Positions 17,816-25,417 of a stretch of DNA of 44,580 nucleotides are shown in pieces (the first letter of the stretch is position 1; every line of letters begins with the position of its first letter). Position numbers and translations under genes: made by a program. Source of the stretch: Chloroflexota bacterium (GTDB lineage Bacteria > Chloroflexota > Anaerolineae > Aggregatilineales > Phototrophicaceae); the NCBI GenBank assembly GCA_028873975.1, contig JAPPMO010000091.1, forward strand, positions 1 to 44,580, written 5' to 3'. The notes beneath the pieces are model-generated. The model did not search any database, was not told where the DNA came from, and saw only the letters and a list, made by a program, of their open reading frames with translations.

Positions 17816-18049
17816 GGCTTGGTTCTCCATGGTGATTGTGGATTGAGTAATGCCTATTTTAGACCCTAAGCGTTCAATTCCCAATATAGGTCCGAATCCG
17901 TTGGCTTTGAAACTGGAAGGGGCGAGTTTGTCTGACACCCTAGAATGGCTTGCGAACGGCGATCATCGTAGGCGCGCAAGCTTTTCGAGCGCTGACGCTA
18001 CTCGTGGGTAGGCGGCCGTTATGCTTTGTCGGCAGGGTAAGGCGTCCTG

Positions 18050-18245
18050 AATAGAGAATTTCAGAGATGAGCGGACTAATCGTTTGGAAGAGGTGTGGAA
18101 AATATGAATTACATTCAATTTCGGAAAACGCGACTATTTGGTCGCATCGGATTAGCTCAATTGTTCTATTATCTATCGGTATCATCAAACTGAAAGCGAA
18201 AGGACAAGATCAAGCAAAGATTGCTGAGAACCGGTTTCAAAGTAC
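18050..18245 (+). repeat. Duplicated leader region, copy 1 (module 1)
   Basis: About 190 bp that aligns with 21165-21355: ATCGTTTGGAAGAGG versus ATCGTTCGGAAAAGG, GCGACTATTTGGTCGC versus GCGAGACTATTTGATCGC, and TCTATTATCTATCGGTAT versus GCTATTATCTTTCCGTAT. It holds a hairpin GCGAC-TATTTG-GTCGC (18130-18145) and a conserved TATTAT that could be a -10 box. It ends at structured element 1. Probably the promoter and leader of the A-B-C module. Confidence 0.6.
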
Positions 18246-18246
18246 G

Positions 18247-18340
18247 CGAGGAAGCGGTTGTGTCGTGTCAACCGGCTTGTGACAGGGCAAATTTGCGCGA
18301 CAGTTTCACGAAGCGCTTGATGTTTCGCAGGACAAATCCG
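18247..18340 (+). ncRNA. Putative pseudoknot RNA element, copy 1
   Basis: Stem P1: TGTCGTGT (18261-18268) with GCGCGACA (18295-18302), eight pairs including two G-U. The loop holds the conserved CCGGCTTGTGACAGGGCAAA. Pseudoknot: loop TTGTGA (18277-18282) with TCACGA (18306-18311), one G-U pair. The conserved tail CTTGATGTTTCGCAGGACAA follows. It lies 46 nt upstream of gene A1, which has its own AAAGGAGA ribosome-binding site. Confidence 0.6.
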
Positions 18341-18385
18341 GTATACGCGGGAAAGTGACAAAAGACGAGAAAAGGAGAACATGCA

Positions 18386-18847
18386 ATGGCTTGGACAACA
18401 CCGAAAACGGATTGGGCGACCGGAGAGCTGGTGAGCGCCGAAGATCTGAACGCGGTCAATGAGAACCTGGCGGCGCTGAAGAATCCGGCTACGGCGGTCT
18501 ACACGTCGACGGAGGATATCGCTGTTCCGAACCACAGCACATTTACCGACATCGATAGCAACAAGTTTAACCTGACGATCACCACCACAGGTGGAGATGT
18601 GCTGGTTAATTTTGATGGCGCTGCGACAACCCATGACTTCAGAATTGATGTTGAAGTTGATGGCACCCGACAGGGCGACGTTGAATATGGATTGAGACGC
18701 GGCGGCTCTTACGCTCACAATGAATTTGTGAGCTTTACCCGCTTGGTTCAGAATCTCAGCGCCGGATCCCATACTTTCAAACTCCAAGGTAAATTTGATA
18801 CGACTCTGCGCGCCGGCGCCCAATTCTGGGTGCGGGAGGTTTCGTAA
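18386..18847 (+). CDS. Phage tail-fibre-like jelly-roll protein A1
   Basis: 153 aa. The N-terminus MAWTTPKTDWATGELVSAED is a widespread start of phage tail-fibre or minor tail proteins and forms a short helical attachment segment (1-32). The rest (about 45-153) is a C1q/TNF-like beta jelly roll: NLTITTTGGDVLVNFDG, RIDVEVDGTRQGD and LSAGSHTFKLQGKF, ending in AGAQFWVREV. The likely role is a receptor- or glycan-binding fibre tip, trimeric by analogy. AAAGGAGA precedes the ATG. It has two paralogues, A2 (21496) and the truncated A' (20957). Confidence 0.75.
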   Translation: MAWTTPKTDWATGELVSAEDLNAVNENLAALKNPATAVYTSTEDIAVPNHSTFTDIDSNKFNLTITTTGGDVLVNFDGAATTHDFRIDVEVDGTRQGDVEYGLRRGGSYAHNEFVSFTRLVQNLSAGSHTFKLQGKFDTTLRAGAQFWVREVS

Positions 18848-18890
18848 ATCCCTCGCATGTTTGAATAACAAGCAAGAAAGGAGAAATGAT

Positions 18891-19274
18891 ATACGCAATG
18901 AAACGCGCGACTATCGCGATTACCAGAGGCGCAAGCTGAGCGGCAGTACGGACGGGCGCGGCATTAATGTGGCGGCGAGCAGCAGCCCCGGTACCCTGAT
19001 CCATACGGCGCTGAGCAGTATCGCCGCCAATGAATGGGATGAGATCTTCATTGAGGCGGTGAACACTCACACTTCGGCTGTCAAGTTGACGGTCGAATGG
19101 GGCGGGACGGACAGCCCGGATGATCTCATCGAAATCACGATTCCGGCGGAGAGCGGCTTCACGGAAGTCATCCCGGGTCATGTCTTGCAGAATAGCGCGC
19201 TTGTCCGCGCCTTCGCCGACCGAGCCAAAGCCATCGTCCTGCACGGTTATGTCAACCGTTATCAACATATCTAG
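18891..19274 (+). CDS. Virion-like protein B1 with apparently lost start codon
   Basis: Paralogue of B2 (22001-22384), about 127 aa: RKLSGSTDGRGINVAASSSP, EWDEIFIEAVNT, DDLIEITIPAESGFTEVIPG, ending VLHGYVNRYQHI. It is a small beta-rich protein of the type found beside phage tail genes. The codon aligned with the B2 ATG is ATA (18891), and the second Met codon of B2 is ACG here; the AAGGAG at 18879-18884 is intact. Two ATGs nearby (18886, 18898) are in another frame that stops after 17 codons. The nearest in-frame alternative is TTG at 18861, upstream of the ribosome-binding site. Either ATA is used at low efficiency or the copy is silenced. Confidence 0.55.
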   Translation: MRNETRDYRDYQRRKLSGSTDGRGINVAASSSPGTLIHTALSSIAANEWDEIFIEAVNTHTSAVKLTVEWGGTDSPDDLIEITIPAESGFTEVIPGHVLQNSALVRAFADRAKAIVLHGYVNRYQHI

Positions 19275-19283
19275 GAGGAGAGG

Positions 19284-20816
19284 ATGTCGAAACTTTCAGG
19301 CGATCATGTACAAGTCCTGGTTGACAGCTATGAAATCACCGGCGACAGCAACCACATCAGCATCAATGAGGACCGTAATGTCCTTGATGCCACTGCCTTT
19401 GGCGACGAGGTTCGCAAGTTTGTCCCCGGGCAGCGCGTGATGGCGGTGCGGCACGCCGGTTTCGTGAACAGTGACGAGGCGGGATCGCATCCCGCGCTGA
19501 AGAAGGTGGATGTCGATGGGCTGGTCTCGGTGTATGTGGGAGATAACGCCGAGCCGACAACAGGCGCCCCGGTCTTCAGTTTTCTGCCGCAACAGGGACG
19601 TTACGGGACCCTGCCCCAGGTCAACCGGATGATTCCCTTCCAGGCGGTCTTCGCCAATCGGGGCGACGGCGGCGGCTGGGGTGTGGCTTTGACAAGCCCG
19701 ATTGAACTCATCGGCTCATTCCGCGGGAATGCGGTGGACAACGGCGTTTCTACGGATACGGGCGCCTTGGCCTGTCTGCATGTGCTTAAAGCCGCAGTCA
19801 GCGATGCCTATACTATCAGCATTGAGGGTTCCAGCACTGGCGGGTTCACCGGTGAAGAGAGTACTTTGGCGATATTCACATTGAATACCCAGACGCTCGG
19901 CTCGGAGCAGGTCAAGATCGATGGGGAGATCCCCCGCTATTTGCGCTGGAAAGCGATCATTGACGACGCGGCGCAGGATCGTGTCAAGATCGCGATTTCG
20001 CTGACCCGACTGCTGACTGGCAGTCTCGTCGGGACGGTATTGCCCGATTTGTCGCCACAGGGCTTGCTGACAGATTTCCAATTTCAATCGGCGGATCCAA
20101 TCGACAATGACCCGCCCTTCCTGTTGCGGGGCGCCGGAGAGGTCACTGGCTCTCGCTGGTTGAACCTGACGAAGGCGGACAACAGCAATACGGATATCGA
20201 ATTGCAGTCGCTTGCTTGGGACACCGACTCGGCGCCTTATAGCAATAACCTTCCGCGGTTTGTCGGGTCACAGAAGCATGAGTGGGATCTCTTGCCTACA
20301 CTCTTGCCCAGCGCCTCGTTCTATATCTATTTGCCTGGAGATGATCAAATCTTTGAACTTCCCGTTTCCACGAACACCCTCTCGGATGGTTATCGTATGG
20401 CTTTTGCCTCAACGGGCCGCCCGGCGAGCGTCATGACTAATTCGTTGATCCGTGTTTTGGTGGCGGATAGCGGACAGGCAGACCGAATCAAAAGATGGAT
20501 CGCCCTCGGCAACCAGCCGCAGGTCATCGCGCCGCCGGCCAAGCTGGATCCACCGAGCTTGGAGAATGGCAATCGGCAAGTAACCGTTTCGGTCATCCCG
20601 CCTGAACCGAGGGGATTGCCGATCACAACTTATGAACTGCGCTATCGCGAGGCGGGAACCGCTGGCAACCCGACGCACATCGCGAATCTTAGCGGAGAGC
20701 CCTACATCGTGGATGGCCTGTCAAATCAGATGGGCTACGAGTTCTCGGTAGCGGCAGTCAATCGCGGCGGCAGGGGACCTTGGTCGGAATATGCTACCGG
20801 CCAGCCACAGAGTTAG
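19284..20816 (+). CDS. Tail-tube-like protein C1 with FnIII domain
   Basis: 510 aa. Residues 1-250 resemble two tail-tube-type beta domains (MSKLSGDHVQVLVDSYEITG; then ACLHVLKAAVSDAYTISIEG and EIPRYLRWKAIIDDA). Residues 257-410 form a repeated unknown domain (D1: PQGLLTDFQFQ, LLPTLLPSASFYIYLP, IRVLVADSGQADRIKRWIA). Residues 415-510 are a fibronectin type III domain (PPSLENGNRQVTVSVIPPEP, GYEFSVAAVNRGGRGPWSEY). The layout resembles siphophage tail-tube proteins that carry a surface Ig-like domain. AGGAGGAGAGG lies directly before the ATG. C2 (22488) is its longer paralogue with two D1-FnIII units. Confidence 0.65.
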   Translation: MSKLSGDHVQVLVDSYEITGDSNHISINEDRNVLDATAFGDEVRKFVPGQRVMAVRHAGFVNSDEAGSHPALKKVDVDGLVSVYVGDNAEPTTGAPVFSFLPQQGRYGTLPQVNRMIPFQAVFANRGDGGGWGVALTSPIELIGSFRGNAVDNGVSTDTGALACLHVLKAAVSDAYTISIEGSSTGGFTGEESTLAIFTLNTQTLGSEQVKIDGEIPRYLRWKAIIDDAAQDRVKIAISLTRLLTGSLVGTVLPDLSPQGLLTDFQFQSADPIDNDPPFLLRGAGEVTGSRWLNLTKADNSNTDIELQSLAWDTDSAPYSNNLPRFVGSQKHEWDLLPTLLPSASFYIYLPGDDQIFELPVSTNTLSDGYRMAFASTGRPASVMTNSLIRVLVADSGQADRIKRWIALGNQPQVIAPPAKLDPPSLENGNRQVTVSVIPPEPRGLPITTYELRYREAGTAGNPTHIANLSGEPYIVDGLSNQMGYEFSVAAVNRGGRGPWSEYATGQPQS

Positions 20817-20823
20817 CATCTAG

Positions 20824-20933
20824 TCGGCGAGTTGCCGTAAATCGGTTGGTGGCTGCGCAGCGGCTTGTGGCAGGGCGAGCTGCGCAGCCACCATTCACAA
20901 ATGAGCTTGGCAGTCAGCAGGACAATTCCCCTA
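20824..20933 (+). ncRNA. Putative pseudoknot RNA element, copy 2
   Basis: P1 is 15 perfect pairs: TGGTGGCTGCGCAGC (20847-20861) with 20879-20893. Loop GGCTTGTGGCAGGGCGA. Pseudoknot: TTGTGG (20865-20870) with TCACAA (20895-20900), one G-U pair. A small hairpin, CGGC-GAGTT-GCCG, precedes it. It lies between the C1 stop and the truncated gene A'. Confidence 0.65.
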
Positions 20934-20956
20934 AACACAAGAAAGGAGTACATGAA

Positions 20957-21190
20957 ATGACTTGGGCGGTCCCCAAAACCGATTGGAGCAACGGCGACCT
21001 GGTGACCGCCGATGATATGAACGCGATCGGCGAAAACTTGGCGTCGGTGAGAAATCTACAGAAGGCGACCAGCGCAACGACAGAGGAAATCGTCAGACTG
21101 CCTGGAGACTTTGCCGATGTCGATAGCGCCAATCTAAACCTGACACTAACAACAGCGGGCGCGGAGGATATCGAGAATATGAGGACATGA
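20957..21190 (+). pseudogene. Truncated tail-fibre gene A'
   Basis: Encodes only the attachment segment and the first strands of the jelly roll (MTWAVPKTDWSNGDLVTADD; LNLTLTTAGAED) and stops after 77 codons. Homology to A1 and A2 breaks at about 21166-21175, exactly where the duplicated leader of module 2 begins. It is therefore the 5' stump of a third A gene, cut by the recombination that created module 2. AAGGAG sits 8 nt upstream, so a short product could still be made. Confidence 0.75.
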
Positions 21191-21355
21191 TCGTTCGGAA
21201 AAGGTATGAAGCATACGAATACTGTTCGATCTTGGAAAGCGAGACTATTTGATCGCAACCCATCGAACAAAGGTGCTATTATCTTTCCGTATGATCAAAT
21301 TAGAAGCGAAGGGAGGAAGGTGAGGGAAGATTGCAGATGGGAGATTTTCAAGTCC
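21165..21355 (+). repeat. Duplicated leader region, copy 2 (module 2)
   Basis: Homologous to 18050-18245 (see there). TGCTATTAT here has an extended -10 look (TG-C-TATTAT). The junction with the A' stump marks the left edge of the roughly 3.1-kb duplication (18050 against 21165). Confidence 0.6.
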
Positions 21356-21452
21356 GCAATACGCGGTTGTGTCGTGTGAACCGGCTTGTGACAGGGCAAA
21401 TCCACACGACACATTCACAAACCTGCTTGATATTTAGCAGGACAAACCCAGT
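21354..21452 (+). ncRNA. Putative pseudoknot RNA element, copy 3
   Basis: P1 is 11 perfect pairs: TGTGTCGTGTG (21368-21378) with CACACGACACA (21403-21413). Loop CCGGCTTGTGACAGGGCAAA. Pseudoknot: TTGTGA (21386-21391) with TCACAA (21415-21420), fully Watson-Crick. A third stem, CCTGC with GCAGG, encloses TTGATATTTA. Leading hairpin CCGC-AATAC-GCGG. It lies 44 nt upstream of gene A2. Confidence 0.65.
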
Positions 21453-21495
21453 ATACCCGAGAACATGACAAAAGTCGAAAACAGGAGGACATACA

Positions 21496-21954
21496 ATGGC
21501 TTGGACAACACCCAAAACGGATTGGGAGGTCGGAGAGCTGGTGAGCGCCGGCGAAATGAACGCGGTCAGCGAGAATCTGGCGGAACTCGACAGAGTACGA
21601 AAGGCGGTTGCAGCCCACACGACGAAGGCGGATCTGAGTATTCCGCACAGCGGCACGTTTGTCGATATCAATAGCAACTTCAATCTGACGATTAGCACCG
21701 CGGGCGGAGATGTCCTGGTTCATTTTCATGGCGTGGTGGCGAACCGGGGTTTGAAGATTGATATTGAAGTTGATGGGACCCGACAAGGTGATGCCGATCA
21801 TGGTTTGAGATTTGGCGGGGTAGACAATGAAATGATGAGTTTTACTCACCTGATTCAGAATTTGAGCGCCGGATCTCATACTTTCAAGCTCCAAGGGAGA
21901 AATTCAACGACGACTCTGCGCCGCCACGCCCAATTCTGGGTGCGGGAGATTTAG
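21496..21954 (+). CDS. Phage tail-fibre-like jelly-roll protein A2
   Basis: 152-aa paralogue of A1 with the same MAWTTPKTDW attachment segment and jelly-roll end (LSAGSHTFKLQGR, HAQFWVREI). Divergence from A1 is concentrated between residues 33 and 60 and in surface loops (KAVAAHTTKADLSIPHSG versus PATAVYTSTEDIAVPNHS). AGGAGGACATAC precedes the ATG. It is the first gene of module 2, followed by B2 and C2. Confidence 0.75.
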   Translation: MAWTTPKTDWEVGELVSAGEMNAVSENLAELDRVRKAVAAHTTKADLSIPHSGTFVDINSNFNLTISTAGGDVLVHFHGVVANRGLKIDIEVDGTRQGDADHGLRFGGVDNEMMSFTHLIQNLSAGSHTFKLQGRNSTTTLRRHAQFWVREI

Positions 21955-22000
21955 GCATCCTTCCCTCAGCGTACTCGAGGAGCAAGAAAGGAGAAGCGAT

Positions 22001-22384
22001 ATGCCACATGACATGCGCGACTATCGCGATTACCAGAAGCGCAAGCTGAGCGGCAGCACGGACGGACGCGGGATCAAAGTGGCGGCGGGCAGCAGCCCCG
22101 GCACCCTGGTCCACACGGCGTTGAGCAGTATCGCCGCCAATGAATGGGATGAGATCTTTATTCAGGCGGTGAACACTGACACTTCGGATATCAAGCTGAC
22201 AGTCGAATGGGGCGGGGCGGACAGCCCGGATGATCTCATCGAAGTCACGATTCCGGCGGAGAGCGGCTTCACGGAAGTCATCCCGGGCCATGTCTTGCAG
22301 AATGGCGCGCTTGTCCGCGCCTTCGCGGCCCAGGCGGATGTTATCGTCCTGCACGGTTATGTCAACCGCTATCAACATATCTAG
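22001..22384 (+). CDS. Virion-like protein B2
   Basis: 127 aa, intact version of B1. It starts MPHDMRDYRDYQKRKLSGST and continues with a beta-rich fold (KVAAGSSPGTLVHTALSS; DIKLTVEWGGADSPDDL; VTIPAESGFTEVIPGHVL). Proteins of this type occur beside tail genes in phages and prophages, where their role is mostly unknown. AAAGGAGAAGCGAT precedes the ATG. The TAG stop directly abuts dispersed repeat copy B. Confidence 0.65.
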   Translation: MPHDMRDYRDYQKRKLSGSTDGRGIKVAAGSSPGTLVHTALSSIAANEWDEIFIQAVNTDTSDIKLTVEWGGADSPDDLIEVTIPAESGFTEVIPGHVLQNGALVRAFAAQADVIVLHGYVNRYQHI

Positions 22385-22478
22385 CCGCTCGGCGGCAGCG
22401 AAAAGGTCACAGGAATGTCCAGCTCACGCAAAATTGTAAGCGGTTTCGTCGCTTGAGCGACGCGGTTTACATAGACAG
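22385..22478 (+). repeat. 99-bp-family dispersed repeat, copy B (between B2 and C2)
   Basis: 94 bp, homologous to copies A and C, with a short deletion after GCTCGGCG. In module 1 the same junction reads CATATCTAGGAGGAGAGG. Here the repeat lies between CTAG and GAGGGA, so module 1 preserves the empty site and fixes both ends (CCGCTCGG ... GACAG). The hairpin CGTCGCTTGAGCGACG is intact. The repeat end plus host sequence forms the AGGAGG before C2. Confidence 0.85.
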
Positions 22479-22487
22479 GAGGGAATG

Positions 22488-24830
22488 ATGCCGAAACTTT
22501 CAGGCGATCATGTACAAGTCCTGGTTGACGGCTATGACATCACCGGCGACAGCAACCAGATCAGCATCAATGAGGACCGCGATGTCTTTGATGTCACTGT
22601 CTTCGGGGACAAGGCTCACAAATTTGCGCCAGGTCAGCGCATGATGGCGGTGCGGCACGCCGGCTTCATGAACAGCGGCGAGGCAGGGTCTCACCCCGCG
22701 CTGAAAGGACTTGATGTCGATGGACTGTTCTCGGTCTATGTGGGAGAGAACGCGGAACCGGCGGTGGGCGGCCCGGTCTTCAGTATGCTGACGCGACAGG
22801 GGCGTTATGGCGCCTTGCCCCAGGTCAATCAGGTAATTCCTTTCCGGGCGGCTTTCGCCAATCGGAGCGACGACGGCGGCTGGGGCATCGCGCTGGCGAA
22901 TCCGCGTCATGTAATCGGATCATCCAGAGGGAGCGCGGTGGACAACGGCGTTGCTACGGATGGGGGCGCTTTGGCTTGTCTGCATGTGCTTGAGGCCGTC
23001 GCCAGCGATGCCTATAGATTCAGCATTGAAGGATCGGACAGCGGCGCCTTCGCCGGCGAAGAAAACGTCTTGGCGACCTTCGCGCTGGATGGGCGAACGA
23101 TCGGCTCGGAGCAGGTCAAGATCGACGGGAGGATCCCCCGCCATATCCGCTGGGTGGCCACAGCCGATCCAGCCGCGCGGGATCGCATCAAGATCGCAAT
23201 TTCGTTGTCTCGGACTCACGCCCCGGTTGTTTTGCCGGCGGCGGTCACCCCGTCGCCACAGGGATTGCTGGCTGATTTTCAGTTCACGGCGCGCATTCCG
23301 TCCGGAAACCCGGAAACCGCTGCCATCATACTGGAGGGATATAATCGGCGGACCGGTGTTCACTGGTTGTTCCTGACCAAGCAAGACGGCGCGAAGACGG
23401 ATATTGATTTGGCTGGGCTGGCTTGGGATGCGGCGGGTGACGCGCCGACATCAAATTCCTTTGGTCAGGGAAGACCCGCGTTCTTCGGCGGGGGAGACCA
23501 CGATTGGCAACTCCTGCCTACGCTGCTGCCGAACTCGTCTTTCTATATCTATCTGCCCCGGGACGAGCAGATCTATGAGTTTGCCGTCGCGGCCAACAAC
23601 GAAGCGTCGAATTATTTCCTGAGCTTCGCGACGACTCCGCGCCCCGCGAGCGTCGTGACCGGTTCGCCCATGCGCGTGTTGGTAGCGGATAGCGGACAGG
23701 CGAATCTGATCCAGAACTGGATCGGAGCGGGCAACCGGCCGGAGGTCATAGCGCCGCCCGCCAAGCCGCGGTCGCCGAGCTTGGCTTCTGGGGATGGGCA
23801 GGCCACCGTGACGATCACTCCACCCGATTCGGGCGGAGCGCCGATCTCAAGCTACGAGCTAAATTATCGCGCGGTCGGATCAAAAGCTTATCCTAATTTC
23901 AGGGGTAATCTTAGCGGAGAGCCCATAACCGTAGCAGACTTGACCAATGACAAGCCCTATGAGTTTCGCGTCTTGGCCGTCAATCGGGGCGGCCGCGGAC
24001 CTTGGTCCGCCTATGCGAGCGTCATACCAAGTTCGTCGCCGCGGCCACAGGGGCTGCTGGCATATTTTCAGTTTGTAGCTCGCGTTCCAGCTACGTGGAA
24101 TCTCGATTACGCGGAGATAATACTGGAGGGCTATCATAATCGTAGCGGCGCCCATGTATTGCAACTGACGAAGAAAGATGGCAATAAGTCGGATATCCCT
24201 CTGAATGGCATAGCCTGGGAAGCGGCTGACGATACACACACATCAAATTTCTTTGGTCGAGGAAGGCCAACGTTTTTTGGTGGGGGAGATCGTGACTGGC
24301 AACTTCTACCCACGCTGCTGCCGAATTCCTCGTTCTACATCTATCTGCCGAGCAACAGCCAAATCTGGGAGTTTCCCGTCACCGCCAACAACGAGGCTGC
24401 TAATCACTTCCTAAGTTTTAGCTCGACTCCGCGCCCGGACAGTATTCTAAATGGCTCGACGGTTAGCGTTTTGGTGGCGGATAGCGGGCAGGCGAATCGA
24501 ATCAAGGATTGGATTGCCGCGGACAACCAGCCAGAGGTCATCGAGCCGCCCGCCAAGCCGCAGCCACCGACCCTGGCTGCTGGGGATGGGCAAGTTACTG
24601 TGACAGTCATCCCGCCTGCGCAAGGCGGGGCGCCGATCACAACCTATGAGTTAGGCTATCGCGAGGTCGGGTCAGGTATTTTCCCGAGGGCTCTGTCTAA
24701 CCTTACCGAAGAGCCTTACGTCGTGTCGAGCTTGATCAACGGCAAGACCTACGAATTCAGAATAGCGGCGCTCAATCGTGGCGGCTATGGACCTTGGTCG
24801 GGCTACGCTTCCGCCACGCCGCGAAGCTAG
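22488..24830 (+). CDS. Tail-tube-like protein C2 with two D1-FnIII units
   Basis: 780 aa. Residues 1-250 match the tube-like part of C1. Two copies of the D1 domain follow (about 256-415 and 518-680; both contain FFGGGD-DWQLLPTLLPNSS), each followed by an FnIII domain (about 422-515 and 685-780; FRVLAVNRGGRGPWSAY and FRIAALNRGGYGPWSGY). The second unit is an internal duplication, so C2 is one unit longer than C1. D1 is not a domain I recognise. Two adjacent ATGs exist; 22488 gives the better spacing to AGGAGG. The likely role is a decorated tail tube or surface adhesin. Confidence 0.65.
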   Translation: MPKLSGDHVQVLVDGYDITGDSNQISINEDRDVFDVTVFGDKAHKFAPGQRMMAVRHAGFMNSGEAGSHPALKGLDVDGLFSVYVGENAEPAVGGPVFSMLTRQGRYGALPQVNQVIPFRAAFANRSDDGGWGIALANPRHVIGSSRGSAVDNGVATDGGALACLHVLEAVASDAYRFSIEGSDSGAFAGEENVLATFALDGRTIGSEQVKIDGRIPRHIRWVATADPAARDRIKIAISLSRTHAPVVLPAAVTPSPQGLLADFQFTARIPSGNPETAAIILEGYNRRTGVHWLFLTKQDGAKTDIDLAGLAWDAAGDAPTSNSFGQGRPAFFGGGDHDWQLLPTLLPNSSFYIYLPRDEQIYEFAVAANNEASNYFLSFATTPRPASVVTGSPMRVLVADSGQANLIQNWIGAGNRPEVIAPPAKPRSPSLASGDGQATVTITPPDSGGAPISSYELNYRAVGSKAYPNFRGNLSGEPITVADLTNDKPYEFRVLAVNRGGRGPWSAYASVIPSSSPRPQGLLAYFQFVARVPATWNLDYAEIILEGYHNRSGAHVLQLTKKDGNKSDIPLNGIAWEAADDTHTSNFFGRGRPTFFGGGDRDWQLLPTLLPNSSFYIYLPSNSQIWEFPVTANNEAANHFLSFSSTPRPDSILNGSTVSVLVADSGQANRIKDWIAADNQPEVIEPPAKPQPPTLAAGDGQVTVTVIPPAQGGAPITTYELGYREVGSGIFPRALSNLTEEPYVVSSLINGKTYEFRIAALNRGGYGPWSGYASATPRS

Positions 24831-24887
24831 CGATTTAACGAGCAGCAATCAGTACAACGGCCAAAACACAAAAAGGAGAAAGAAATC

Positions 24888-25325
24888 ATGGCATTGTCAG
24901 GCGATCACGTCATCGTAAAGATGGACGACAGCAGCGGCACCTTGCGGACTTTCGCGGATGGGGACATTCGCAGCATCGACCTGGGGCTGACTTATGACCA
25001 GTTCGATGTCACCGGTTTCGGCGACGAGGCGCATCAGTATATCAACGGGCAGTTGCGGGCGCCGGTGACGATTCAAGGTTATCTGACGACCGACGGGGTC
25101 AGCGGCACGCACACGGTCATCCAGGGCGCCTTCGCGGCCGGGAGCCAGGTCTCGCTGGAGGTGCAGGTGGGCGACAACGCGGCGCCGACCAGGAACGACC
25201 CCAAGTACAGCGGAGAGTTCCTGGTGTCGAGCTACCGCCCGCAGATCACGACCGGCGGGGCGGTGATGTTCACGGCGACCTTGCAGCCGGCGACGGGCGC
25301 AGCGCCGACCTGGGGCGTGGTCTAG
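24888..25325 (+). CDS. Phage tail-tube-like protein
   Basis: 145-aa beta-barrel-type protein: MALSGDHVIVKMDDSSGTLR, QFDVTGFGDEAHQYINGQL, VTIQGYLTTDGVSG and SLEVQVGDNAAPTRNDP, ending in MFTATLQPATGAAPTWGVV. The SGDHV start and the TGFGDEAH motif are shared with the N-termini of C1 and C2, so all three descend from one tail-tube fold. This is the plain, undecorated version. AAAAAGGAGAAAG precedes the ATG. Its stop is followed at once by structured element 4. Confidence 0.65.
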   Translation: MALSGDHVIVKMDDSSGTLRTFADGDIRSIDLGLTYDQFDVTGFGDEAHQYINGQLRAPVTIQGYLTTDGVSGTHTVIQGAFAAGSQVSLEVQVGDNAAPTRNDPKYSGEFLVSSYRPQITTGGAVMFTATLQPATGAAPTWGVV

Positions 25326-25417
25326 TCGACGCTTCAGCGTAAATCGGTTGGGGGCTGCGCGGCGGCTTGTGACAGGGCGAACCGGGCAGCCCCCCATTCA
25401 CAGATCGATTTGATGTT
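25326..25417 (+). ncRNA. Putative pseudoknot RNA element, copy 4
   Basis: P1: GGGGGCTGC (25350-25358) with GCAGCCCCC (25386-25394). A G-G mismatch and three more pairs follow (25360-25362 with 25382-25384). Loop CGGCTTGTGACAGGGCGAA. Pseudoknot: TTGTGA (25367-25372) with TCACAG (25398-25403), one G-U pair. Leading hairpin ACGC-TTCA-GCGT. The 5' flank CGTAAATCGGTTGG is shared with copy 2. Confidence 0.65.

Noticed and set aside
18326..18336. GCAGGACAA tail as part of a guanidine-III riboswitch or as a ribosome-binding site
   Set aside because: Only a short AGGACAA match without the guanidine-III core; the downstream genes have their own ribosome-binding sites nearer the start codons.
18386..24830. 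Diversity-generating retroelement acting on fibre genes
   Set aside because: No reverse transcriptase, template repeat or adenine-biased variability is visible in the window.
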